Source: Phycisphaerae bacterium (lineage in GTDB: Bacteria > Planctomycetota > Phycisphaerae > UBA1845 > PWPN01). Taken from it: 59,607 nucleotides of DNA. The translations under genes and the position numbers were made by a program. Of this stretch, positions 28,028 to 36,303 are shown piece by piece. The DNA lies in NCBI GenBank assembly GCA_030372985.1, contig JAUCQB010000190.1:1-59607 (forward strand). The letters are read 5' to 3'. The notes under the pieces are model-generated. The model did not search any database. It was given only the letters and a program-made list of their open reading frames with translations, and was not told the DNA's origin. Every line of letters begins with the position of its first letter. Positions within the stretch are counted from its first letter, which is position 1.

Positions 28028-28693
28028 CTATCCTCCGGGGGCGGCCTCACGGTCGAGTCTAAGACTGTATTTGAGGCGGACCGCCTCCAAATCGACGCAA
28101 CTGAAACCGAAGGACTCGTAGAGAGCTCTGGCTGGAGCATTGCGCCTCGCTACGAGTAGCTCTATCCACTCTCTGTCGAGGGCTAAGCATCGACACCTGC
28201 AGTGAGCGAGCAATTGTCGCGCCAATCCCCTCCCGCGTCTATCCGGATCGACAGCTATCAGTTCTAGCCAACCTCGCCTCCCCGCTCTGCGCTCAATCGG
28301 CTGGAGGCAGCGGCTGCACACGAAACGGCTGCAGAGAAAGGCCGCTCGATCCATCACCTCGCTGAGAATGAGATTTGGGCGGCAAGCAAGAACGGTCAGG
28401 TAATCAACAAGGGGACCACAGCGGGCCTTTCGTTCGCTAGCCCATCCTTGCTCGTCAATAACGAGCACACACGCTGCCGCCACGCTTCCACCCTCATCAC
28501 AGAGCCAGCTCTCGCACGCCGACGAAGCGATCGTTTGCGCCCACCATCGCGCCGCATGCCAACGTGCTCCCTGCCATCGAACACTTGTCCGGAACGACCG
28601 GGCACAGAGACGTACGAGGGCCTCAACATCTCGGTCGTCCGGCCTCCTAACGATCACCCGTTCTTGAGGTGACTTGTCAATCTCTGTCATCAA
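28028..28693 (-). CDS. GNAT-family N-acetyltransferase
   Basis: This 221-residue protein has the acetyl-CoA-binding motif LIAVDPDRRGRGLARQLL (motif A, about residues 144-161) and the C-terminal NAPARALYESFGF of GNAT enzymes. It would transfer an acyl group from acyl-CoA to an amine, possibly an amino sugar of the polysaccharide, given its place as the last gene of the EPS cluster. It overlaps the preceding FemAB-like gene by 17 bases, a sign of translational coupling. It is convergent with the large secreted protein gene, 70 bases away. Confidence 0.85.
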   Translation of the reverse strand: MMTEIDKSPQERVIVRRPDDRDVEALVRLCARSFRTSVRWQGARWHAARWWAQTIASSACESWLCDEGGSVAAACVLVIDEQGWASERKARCGPLVDYLTVLACRPNLILSEVMDRAAFLCSRFVCSRCLQPIERRAGRRGWLELIAVDPDRRGRGLARQLLAHCRCRCLALDREWIELLVARRNAPARALYESFGFSCVDLEAVRLKYSLRLDREAAPGG

Positions 28694-29948
28694 CCCTCAC
28701 CATCTTAGCTCGCCACGTTCTGCGTACTCGCTCGAACACCCCGAACGTCTTCGTGGCGCTGGTGGCCCAACGCGAAAGCACAGAACCTGCCCGCTGAGTT
28801 GCGAAGACCAAGAGCGGCCGCACCCTTGGCGCGTACATGTAGAGCCTAGTCTCTTCCCAGCTGTTGGTTCCGTAAATGCGCTTATACTCGGCATCACCAA
28901 ACCCATAATCAATCCAATGTACTGGACGGGAACACAGATCCTTGAGCATTCGCACCGCGAGCACGGTGCCGGGTCGGAGGCCTCCATACTTCAGGACGTA
29001 GGCCCTCTCGTCACAGTAGTACGTGTCGCCGTAGAGAACGCCATTCTGATATGCAATGGGTCTTCCACCCGTAAGCAGCACGTATGAGAGCATCCTACCT
29101 CTTTGTGCTTCCAACGTTATTATACTGCGCCACAGAGCGTTGTCGGCGACACCTGCCCCCATCGCACCAAGGTAGGACTGTGCGCTCACTTCGGATGCCA
29201 AGACCAAGAAACGCTGAACGTCATCGACCTCACTGAAGCTGTGAAGACTCACGTCGCCCGCGAACGCCTGCTGTAACACTCGATCGTAGCGACGGAGCTT
29301 CTTTCTGTGCTTCCCCGAGTGAAACTCCATCGTTCGATCAAACGAGCCCATTTCTAGACGGGTAACCCAATGCCGATCGCTCCTCTCGCAACACCAGGCC
29401 ACCTCAGTGAGCTGACTCAGCAACTGATCTTCCGGCCGAACGCCGTTCACTAGGACCGCGTCGACTTCACCCGTATGAATCAGCTGCTCAAGGTGGCTCA
29501 CGATCGCTCGGCGGCCGGACTCACTGCCATCGGAAAGCAAACCCCCGTACACTACCTCCAACCAGCGCATGCTTGGTGTGGCAATCCCAACGTATCCGCA
29601 GGGAATTCTAAGCGGCTTCGTCATGATTCGAGCGATCACAGCTGCACATGGTTGGCCGGATTGACTGAACACTGCGACATGCGCTTCACACGTTGACCCC
29701 AAGGCTCCTCGTACCACCGAGAATCGGTCCGGGTCTGCGTTTGGTGGGGTGCGCAAGCACTTCTCGCGAAGAAACAACCATTGCGCTCTTAGCGCTGCGA
29801 TGCCCTCCTCGGTCCGAGCCAGAACTGTTGACACTGCTGTTGCATTCGTGTGTTGGCTCGCCGCGTCCGGCGCTGGCGAGCAGCATTCCCTGGTATTCAT
29901 CTGTGAAACCGACATGTGTCGCAGTCCATGGTTGCCAAGACCTTTCAT
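28677..29948 (-). CDS. FemAB/BioF2-like GNAT (acetyltransf_6) protein
   Basis: From the ATG at 29948 (GAGGTG upstream) the protein is 423 residues; downstream ATGs at 29915 and 29900 are alternatives. The central FHSGKHRKKLRRYDRVLQQ and the C-terminal YDGRPIA-like/YFGDAEYKRIYG region match the FemAB/acetyltransf_6 superfamily (double GNAT fold). In EPS loci these proteins are thought to attach acyl or aminoacyl groups to glycans or lipid-linked intermediates, but the substrate is unproven. It has no membrane segment. The coding DNA is lower in G+C than the upstream cluster. It lies between a methyltransferase and a GNAT gene. Confidence 0.75.
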   Translation of the reverse strand: MKGLGNHGLRHMSVSQMNTRECCSPAPDAASQHTNATAVSTVLARTEEGIAALRAQWLFLREKCLRTPPNADPDRFSVVRGALGSTCEAHVAVFSQSGQPCAAVIARIMTKPLRIPCGYVGIATPSMRWLEVVYGGLLSDGSESGRRAIVSHLEQLIHTGEVDAVLVNGVRPEDQLLSQLTEVAWCCERSDRHWVTRLEMGSFDRTMEFHSGKHRKKLRRYDRVLQQAFAGDVSLHSFSEVDDVQRFLVLASEVSAQSYLGAMGAGVADNALWRSIITLEAQRGRMLSYVLLTGGRPIAYQNGVLYGDTYYCDERAYVLKYGGLRPGTVLAVRMLKDLCSRPVHWIDYGFGDAEYKRIYGTNSWEETRLYMYAPRVRPLLVFATQRAGSVLSRWATSATKTFGVFERVRRTWRAKMVRVDDRD

Positions 29949-30000
29949 CGGACCAAAATCACCTCGCCAAGACGTCGATTTCGTCGACCTCAGCGTCCGT

Positions 30001-30684
30001 CTAGCCGGATGCGGGACCGACTGGCAACCCGCCGATCGCGATCCAGCTTTTGACGAAGCCGCAGAACCGTTCGGGCAGGACCACGGCGTTGGGGAAGAGA
30101 ACGTGTAACTCGTGTGCCGTAAGCAGGCGGATTTCGTCGATTGCGCGTTCTGCAGCAGAAGGATCTGGACATGGTCCGCGCCAGCCGCATCTGTATCGAC
30201 GCAGAAGCGCGATGCGCAACCTCCGCGGCAGCCATTGCCAGCCCAGAACACGGAAATGCGGCTCAATTGGAAACCAGAAGTTCGGGGTCTGCAGCCAATA
30301 CGATCGTCCAACGCGACGCATCTCTTGGGCCATCAGCTTCTGGTTGCCGAAGGTGAATAGATGCTCAATTGTTGAATTGCTGAATGCGATGTCGAAGCTA
30401 CCGTCCGGGAAAAGCGACAAGTCTGTGGCGTTCCCCTTTGCCGGCTCTACGTTGGCGTGGCGATGTGCCTCGCAATGCAGGTTCACGAGTACGATGTGAA
30501 CGTCATTTCGCCCTGCCCAGCCATGGGCCTCCCAAAACTCGTTTGTGCCGCCAATATCGATGATTCTGAGTGGACGCGGCACCTCGCGCACGCACTCAAC
30601 GAAAAGGTTGAAACGACGTGCGCGGAAACGCCACAGCAACGATCCTTCACGGTACGCGCTCGGTCCGACGTCAAGCAATCCCAT
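30001..30684 (-). CDS. SAM-dependent class I methyltransferase
   Basis: The 227-residue protein has motif I IIDIGGTNEFWE (about 41-52) and a post-motif region DLSLFPDGSFDIAFSNSTIEH (motif IV-like, about 88-108), which are hallmarks of Rossmann methyltransferases of the UbiE/Methyltransf_11 type. It probably O-methylates a sugar or lipid intermediate of the polysaccharide. It follows the GT2 gene by only six bases, so it is co-transcribed. Confidence 0.85.
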   Translation of the reverse strand: MGLLDVGPSAYREGSLLWRFRARRFNLFVECVREVPRPLRIIDIGGTNEFWEAHGWAGRNDVHIVLVNLHCEAHRHANVEPAKGNATDLSLFPDGSFDIAFSNSTIEHLFTFGNQKLMAQEMRRVGRSYWLQTPNFWFPIEPHFRVLGWQWLPRRLRIALLRRYRCGWRGPCPDPSAAERAIDEIRLLTAHELHVLFPNAVVLPERFCGFVKSWIAIGGLPVGPASG

Positions 30685-30690
30685 GTCTGT

Positions 30691-31569
30691 TTACGTCTTT
30701 GCTGAATCGCCGTCGATTGTGCCTTCGAATGCACGCGTGGTTTCATCACGGTCCCAGCGGAACCGCGCACCTCGCCGATGAAGACATCTCGCGCCAAATC
30801 GTGCAATCAAATTGATGACGACATAAGTGAGCGATTCCGGAACACACTGGGGCTGTCGCAACAGAAGAGCAAAGAGGCCCTGGTGCAAACGGCGATCGCT
30901 CGTTGGTCGCGTCGATGACAACTTCTGCAACTGAAGCAGTCCCAACCGACCCCTTGTCTTGACGCGCACAAGCGAGCCAAGCGTCTTCGGTGGACTCACG
31001 AACGATGATGTTCCAAGCACACAGCAGCGTTCGTGCGGCTCAAATCGAAACCGCACGAACCCATCGTCAGCAATCACATCCGGAAACCGTCCCCATCGCC
31101 GTCGCCCACGATCCGACACGGCGTAGACTCCCGTGCCAACCATGCCCCCGGTGTGATTGTATGGCAGAGCAGTCCAGATGCGATAGAAGGCGCGTACGGG
31201 CCACGACGATTGGGTCAGATCCATGCGAAGCTCCGGATTCGCCATGAGCACATCTCCGCGGTCCAATACGGCTGCCATGCGCCGAATGGAAGCTAGACCG
31301 ATGATCACATCGGCATCTACGTAGAACCTCGGAAACCCGCTTACCGCTTGGTCACCGGCATTGAGCGCGGCAGTCTTGGATGCCTGCGGAATCTCGATGA
31401 CACGCACAGGCGCTCCGAACGACCGGGCGACTTCGGCAGTACGATCCGTGCAGCCGTTGCACACAACGACAACCTCGATCTCGTCTGCCCTTGCGCCATC
31501 GATGATGGCCTTGAGCCCGCGGGCGATGACCGGTTGTTCGTTATGAGCGGGAACGACTACTGAGATCAT
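30691..31569 (-). CDS. Glycosyltransferase family 2
   Basis: This 292-residue GT-A enzyme starts MISVVVPAHNEQPVIARGL and has the nucleotide-sugar/metal DxD motif in YVDADV (about 82-87). It transfers one sugar to the growing repeat unit on the inner face of the membrane. A GTGVYAVS segment and a following acidic DDGF motif fit the acceptor side of the family. It overlaps the end of the WecG-like gene by 29 bases. Confidence 0.9.
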   Translation of the reverse strand: MISVVVPAHNEQPVIARGLKAIIDGARADEIEVVVVCNGCTDRTAEVARSFGAPVRVIEIPQASKTAALNAGDQAVSGFPRFYVDADVIIGLASIRRMAAVLDRGDVLMANPELRMDLTQSSWPVRAFYRIWTALPYNHTGGMVGTGVYAVSDRGRRRWGRFPDVIADDGFVRFRFEPHERCCVLGTSSFVSPPKTLGSLVRVKTRGRLGLLQLQKLSSTRPTSDRRLHQGLFALLLRQPQCVPESLTYVVINLIARFGARCLHRRGARFRWDRDETTRAFEGTIDGDSAKT

Positions 31570-32374
31570 TGTCGGACCTGCGCGGTGAAGCTAGCTGGGT
31601 CTTTCTTGAGACGAAGACACGACACACTCGGCTAACTAGTTCTGCCATAAGGATGCCTGCAAATGACGCATTTGTTGTCAGATACCGCCGCCAGAGTCTA
31701 GCCGGTTCTTGGAGCACGCGGTGGAACCACTCAAGTCCGGCACGCTGCATCCACTCTGGCGCCCGCTGCGTGCGACCGGCAAGGACGTCGAATGAGCCGC
31801 CGACGCCGTGACACACCGGCACGCCAAGAGCCGGACCCCACTTAGCGATGAAGAACTCTTTCTTGGGAGGGCTCATGGCGACGAAGAGCATATCCGCTTG
31901 AGATGCCCGGATATCCTCGACAACTGTATCCACCTCGGCGTCTCTGAAGTAACCGTCGTGGGCGCCAACGATTCGCACCCGAGGATGCTCGGTGCTGATC
32001 TTACGTACGACAGTGTCAAGCACATCCTGCCTGGCGCCCAACAGGTAGACGCGGGCACCAATCGCATCTGCCAGTCGAAGAAGACCCTCAAACAGATCGA
32101 TCCCAGCGATACGCTCAGGCAGCGGCTGGCCCAGCAATCTGGCGGCCCACACCACGGCCATTCCGTCCGCGAGCACAAGATCACTCGATGTGACCGCCGC
32201 AGAAAAATCCGGATCCTCCCTCATTCTTACAATCTTGGCCGCGTTGACAACGCCGATGAGGAGGCGACTTCTCGACCTGATTGCGTCTTCACAGCCAGCG
32301 AGAACATCCCTCATCGTTAAAGGGTCCACGGGAACACCAAGAACATCACAACGCTTGCGTTCACTCCTGCTCAT
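31541..32374 (-). CDS. WecG/TagA/CpsF family glycosyltransferase
   Basis: With the ATG at 32374 the protein is 277 residues. It shows the family landmarks VNAAKIVRM, LADGMAVVWAARLLG, PERIAGIDLF and the C-terminal PEWMQRAGLEWFHRVLQEP. WecG/TagA enzymes add ManNAc or ManNAcA (or related sugars) to an undecaprenyl-diphosphate-linked GlcNAc, so this is a candidate early-step transferase in the pathway. The start overlaps the stop of the toroid-like gene by four bases. Confidence 0.93.
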   Translation of the reverse strand: MSRSERKRCDVLGVPVDPLTMRDVLAGCEDAIRSRSRLLIGVVNAAKIVRMREDPDFSAAVTSSDLVLADGMAVVWAARLLGQPLPERIAGIDLFEGLLRLADAIGARVYLLGARQDVLDTVVRKISTEHPRVRIVGAHDGYFRDAEVDTVVEDIRASQADMLFVAMSPPKKEFFIAKWGPALGVPVCHGVGGSFDVLAGRTQRAPEWMQRAGLEWFHRVLQEPARLWRRYLTTNASFAGILMAELVSRVCRVFVSRKTQLASPRRSDNDLSSRSRS

Positions 32375-33570
32375 TGTCCGGCGCTCCCGGCGACAACGGC
32401 GCAACGTCGCCCTCCGTCACTGCCCCCCAGCCAAGCGTGCAGTATCCAGCCAAGGTGATAGGGCCTGTCCTCATGATCGACGACTGTTGGCCGAAACACG
32501 CTATCCAGCCACCGGACTCGAATCGTCGGGACCACGGAACTGGCAGCCGCCCGTATCAGCCGCACTGCCTTCGACGGGCCGGATCGCTTGGCGCTCCGCC
32601 AGATTAGTGCAAGTTCATCTTCAATCAGGCAACGGTCGACTTCAGGAGAATAGGACATCCAGGAGAGGCCTTTCCGAATCGCGTCGCTGTGATCCGGGCC
32701 GCCAGCCTCATGGAGGTCAAGCAGTGCCATCGGGGCCATCGCGTCCTGATGAACGGTATAGACTGGATAACCCTCGATAACGCTGCCATTGCGGGTGTCA
32801 TAATGCCACCACCACTGGCCGGCAGGTCCCTGGACGCGACAGATTCGTTCGGCGCATCGCGATGCTGCATCCAAGGAAGCGGAATGGCCGAACGCCTTGT
32901 GGTATCTGGCGAGTGCCTGGATGGGATACACCTGATCTGCAAAGCAGGCCACATGAGCGCGACACCAGGGGGCTTGGTGCGCATCCGTCCAGTGGGCGAA
33001 GATGCCAGCCTCGCATGAGAATGCGCGTAGAAGCCGATCGCGAGCGGTAACCACCTCCGCGTCGACATCGAACTGCTTCCTAGCGGCAATCAGCGCGGAA
33101 AGAGCCCAGGCAGCTTCCACCGTATAGCAGGGCGTGACCAGTGATCGTTGCCTAAGCAAAGCGAGCACATGCGCAGTGCCCATGTGCGCCAACTTGGCCG
33201 CGGCCCACGCTACCAACGCCAGGTCGCCCAAGTTCGTGTCACCGGCGGTCTCAGCAATAAGCCGACCACAGAACTTCGCGGCGGTTTCTCCTCCCAGGAT
33301 CGTTCGCTGGTCATCCTCGGACAGGTGCGCCGCTCCAAGCGAGACGATAGCACCATAGCGCAGGCTTGTTCCCTCCAATTTCACGTTACCGTCGGCACAC
33401 CGTCTCCGCGTGAATGCGAATGCGTGCATGTTTTGTCGGAACATCTTGGGGAGCCCTGTTTGGGCGATCGTCAGCAGCCGCGTAAGAAGCGCGTCGACTT
33501 CTGCGTCGCCGCCGCTGACGCGAGATGCTCGCTCGCACGTGCATGAATTCGCCGCAGAGGATTCTGGCAT
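32371..33570 (-). CDS. Alpha-toroid (prenyltransferase/six-hairpin-like) protein, function unknown
   Basis: From the ATG at 33570 (GGAGG ten bases upstream) the protein is 399 residues with no signal peptide. Regularly spaced helix pairs with aromatic and His-rich loops (AHWTDAHQAPWCRAHVACFADQ region, and QWWWHYD) resemble alpha/alpha toroids of glycoside hydrolases, lyases or terpene cyclases. No catalytic DXDD motif of squalene-hopene cyclases is seen. In EPS loci such proteins may be cytoplasmic epimerases or degradative enzymes, but the function is not assignable. It sits between an acyltransferase and the WecG-like gene. Confidence 0.6.
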   Translation of the reverse strand: MPESSAANSCTCERASRVSGGDAEVDALLTRLLTIAQTGLPKMFRQNMHAFAFTRRRCADGNVKLEGTSLRYGAIVSLGAAHLSEDDQRTILGGETAAKFCGRLIAETAGDTNLGDLALVAWAAAKLAHMGTAHVLALLRQRSLVTPCYTVEAAWALSALIAARKQFDVDAEVVTARDRLLRAFSCEAGIFAHWTDAHQAPWCRAHVACFADQVYPIQALARYHKAFGHSASLDAASRCAERICRVQGPAGQWWWHYDTRNGSVIEGYPVYTVHQDAMAPMALLDLHEAGGPDHSDAIRKGLSWMSYSPEVDRCLIEDELALIWRSAKRSGPSKAVRLIRAAASSVVPTIRVRWLDSVFRPTVVDHEDRPYHLGWILHAWLGGSDGGRRCAVVAGSAGQ

Positions 33571-33667
33571 CAGACAAATACCTCCTTCGGTGCATCGCTC
33601 AGCTTTCCCCAATCTGACAATCCGGCTGCACAAGGTACGTAGATGCTGCCCAGGAAATGCTGTGGCA

Positions 33668-34837
33668 TCAAATCCGGCGCGCCGACGTAGAACCCAGGTG
33701 GTAGCCAACGATTCGACAGACGCGCGGCATTCGTCCGAGCAGCTCGGTCGCAACCCAACTGGCCACCAAGACCACTCCGCTCAGCGTCAACATACGTATC
33801 CACAAAACAGGCATGACAGCCTCGACTCCGAGCCGTTCCGCCAACCGGAAGAAGAACGGATGGATCAGGTAGATACCAAATGTTGCCATCGATACGCGCG
33901 AGGTGAGCCGGTAAAGCCGGCCGCTGTCCGTCGTCGGGCGCTGAAACGCACTGCCTATTAACAGGAACGCAGAGAGCGACATGATGATGACCGTCGGACT
34001 GAAGTACGTGTACAGGTAGTGGCTTCGCTCGCTCGGCCCCACGATTCGCATCGCGGCGACCGTGCCAAGGGCGGTCGTCGGAATGCAAATCAAAAACGCG
34101 GTCAATGCGGCGTAGCAGCCCAGTCGGGAGAGATGCACGTTCCGTAATCGATGGCCCGCGAGATAGTAGCCCAGATATGGAACGAACAACGTGAATGCGC
34201 TGGGTTCGTATCCGTTCCACTGCCCGACAGCGTCGCCACAGCAAGCAAGCGCCAACACCGCGACCGTCGCCAAAGTGAACTCTGCTTGAGAAGCGTGCCG
34301 AGCGAAGACACGAACCGTCGGCGTAACCAGATAGAGACCAATGATCACGAACATGAAGAACATGTGATAGAACGGCGTGCCGCGAACAAGCCTGCCGAAC
34401 AGCTCGCCGAGAGTGTGGTCTTGCGTACCGCCGATCCATGGCAGCAGGAGATAGAATGCAGACCAGAAGACCGTCGGGATCCCAACGCGGGCGAGTCGCT
34501 TGCAGTAGAAGGCGCATGGGGATTCGTCGCGGCTTGGATCCAGCAGCAGCGCACCGCTCAGCATGACAAACGCGGGTACCGCCCACTTCGTTCCGGCGAC
34601 CACGAGGCTGCAAGCCCACCATTGCCTCGTGCCAACCTGTTCGTCATCCTGGGCAACGGTGTGGCATACATGCTGCACAACGACAGCCGCTATAGCGAGA
34701 ACACGCATGGCATCACCATAGGCCAGCGCAACGCTGGAACCGCTGTGCGAAGCCGTTTCCGACTTGAGAGAACCTTTGCCCGGCTTAAGGGTGGTGAGAA
34801 CATCGCCCGATATCATTGGGCCTGAGCTGCTATGCAC
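33668..34837 (-). CDS. Acyltransferase 3 family membrane protein
   Basis: From the GTG at 34837 (GAGGA seven bases upstream) the protein is 389 residues with about ten membrane helices. Family landmarks are the early RVLAIAAVVVQHVCH (catalytic-type His), PAFVMLSGALLL and the C-terminal YLIHPFFF. These enzymes O-acetylate or otherwise acylate sugars of surface polysaccharides at the membrane. The open frame extends to a TTG at 34873, and 34816 is an in-frame ATG. The chosen start overlaps the polymerase stop by eight bases. Confidence 0.9.
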   Translation of the reverse strand: MHSSSGPMISGDVLTTLKPGKGSLKSETASHSGSSVALAYGDAMRVLAIAAVVVQHVCHTVAQDDEQVGTRQWWACSLVVAGTKWAVPAFVMLSGALLLDPSRDESPCAFYCKRLARVGIPTVFWSAFYLLLPWIGGTQDHTLGELFGRLVRGTPFYHMFFMFVIIGLYLVTPTVRVFARHASQAEFTLATVAVLALACCGDAVGQWNGYEPSAFTLFVPYLGYYLAGHRLRNVHLSRLGCYAALTAFLICIPTTALGTVAAMRIVGPSERSHYLYTYFSPTVIIMSLSAFLLIGSAFQRPTTDSGRLYRLTSRVSMATFGIYLIHPFFFRLAERLGVEAVMPVLWIRMLTLSGVVLVASWVATELLGRMPRVCRIVGYHLGSTSARRI

Positions 34838-36143
34838 TTCGAATTCCTCTGGGAAGAGCGCGCGAAGACGCAACTCTACCGTTCGCCCTGGCAGGCTTTT
34901 TCAGCTTCTGAGTTGGCGTTCCCGCTGTCTCGCGGTGTGGCGCCGGATCCAGACTCGCAATCATCGCCAGAAGCAAGTACCAGATCATGACAATCTGACC
35001 GAAGTACGAACCCGCCATGAAACTCACGCAATGAACGAAAAGACAAACACCGAACGACCACGCCACCATGATTTGCGCTGTCATTGGATCGCTTGTACGC
35101 CACAATCGGCCCACCCCTGCAAATGCGCATGCGATCATATACACAAAAAGCAGCAAGGTTACGAGCCCCCCCTGGACACACATTAGCACGTACTGATTCG
35201 TGACGTCGAACAGGTTTCCCCCCCAGTGTGCGGTCGAGGCGGTTCCCAATAACCACCACTCCGAGAAACGCCTGATTGTTTGGTCGATCAAAAAGAACCG
35301 GTGCCACCCAGTCGAACCACCAACGAGATCGATCCTTGCCAACAAGTGCCACACGGGCGCCCTCATGACCATGTGCAGGATAAGAACAGCGAGCAAAACG
35401 CCCCATCGGACCCATCTCATGTAACTGCGTAATGGGAAGAAGGCGGCACCGACAATACCAAACGCCACCGCAGCTAGTGGCGTGCTTGAAAAGGACAGGA
35501 ACACGATGACAGCCGAGTTCGCCAAACCCATCAGGGTCCAGATTCGTGTCTTTCCACCGGCCCACCAATGAGCCCCGATCAGCGGCATGAGTGATGCCCA
35601 GAAACAGCCAGCAAGAACAGGATGCGAGAATGCCCCCTGGCAGCGTAAATGTACTCCGCGTGCAACTGTGATTGCGGGGACCCCGCCGAAGACCGAGAAA
35701 GCATTGCGCCCTGTTTGGCTCTCGATAAGGAAGGCTACTGCGACCGGAATACTGATCAGAGCACAAGCTGCCGCAATACAACGCACGTCCCCCCAACTCC
35801 TGATAAGGCAGCGAAACAGGAAATACATCCCCATCGCGTCAAATGACATCCCGAGGCGGTTTGTCAGAGCGGATAGTGAGCCCTGCCGAAGGGTGTAGAT
35901 CGCCGTGGAACTAATCACCCAGAGCAACATCGCCGTGTCCAGCCGTCTCCACCAGAGCACTACTGATTCGTTGCGCCGCAGCACACGAATCCAGCCAACT
36001 AACACCAGCAGCCTTAGAAGATTGAAATCCAGTGTGAGTATAACAACCCGTTGGGCCGAGGGGATCAGACACGCCATGAAAATCATGGGCAGGATGGCAT
36101 AGCGCCTGGGGAGCAGCAACATGGCGGTCCCGAGCACGACCAC
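34830..36143 (-). CDS. O-antigen ligase/polymerase (Wzy-like) membrane protein, 5' end frameshifted
   Basis: These 437 residues are largely hydrophobic with about ten helices and a large periplasmic loop (about 215-320), typical of the O-antigen ligase/Wzy family that polymerises or ligates lipid-linked glycan. The start at 36143 is a GTG inside a frame that continues upstream with sensible codons and no stop (GFGGTEWANQTTLHPIGLAA), so the true N-terminus lies further up. A coupled ATG (ATGA) overlaps the stop of the FrhB-like gene at 36303, but its frame hits a TGA after 16 codons unless one T of the TTTT run at 36258-36261 is removed. Confidence 0.8.
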   Translation of the reverse strand: MVVLGTAMLLLPRRYAILPMIFMACLIPSAQRVVILTLDFNLLRLLVLVGWIRVLRRNESVVLWWRRLDTAMLLWVISSTAIYTLRQGSLSALTNRLGMSFDAMGMYFLFRCLIRSWGDVRCIAAACALISIPVAVAFLIESQTGRNAFSVFGGVPAITVARGVHLRCQGAFSHPVLAGCFWASLMPLIGAHWWAGGKTRIWTLMGLANSAVIVFLSFSSTPLAAVAFGIVGAAFFPLRSYMRWVRWGVLLAVLILHMVMRAPVWHLLARIDLVGGSTGWHRFFLIDQTIRRFSEWWLLGTASTAHWGGNLFDVTNQYVLMCVQGGLVTLLLFVYMIACAFAGVGRLWRTSDPMTAQIMVAWSFGVCLFVHCVSFMAGSYFGQIVMIWYLLLAMIASLDPAPHRETAGTPTQKLKKPARANGRVASSRALPRGIRSA

Positions 36144-36303
36144 GGCGGCCAGGCCGATCGGGTGCAGCGTGGTCTGGTTGGCCCACTCTGTTCCTCCGAA
36201 ACCCTCCGGTCTTCCAAACTCGTCGCGAATGTCCGCGTCCTCCTGATTCCGGTCACGAAAACCCGTGTTGTTTCGACGTTCCTGTGGCAGTGTTCGCCGT
36301 CAT
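36144..36303 (-). pseudogene. Probable N-terminal part of the polymerase gene, out of frame
   Basis: From the ATG at 36303 the frame reads MTANTATGTSKQHGFS and stops. Removing one base of the TTTT run (AAAA at 36258-36261 on the + strand) joins it to RDRNQEDADIRDEFGRPEGF and then to the polymerase. This is either a one-base assembly/sequencing error or a genuine mutation. Confidence 0.55.

Noticed and set aside
33570..34622. 350-codon reverse open frame
   Set aside because: It is a different frame of the acyltransferase 3 gene; the membrane protein in the other frame matches the family throughout.
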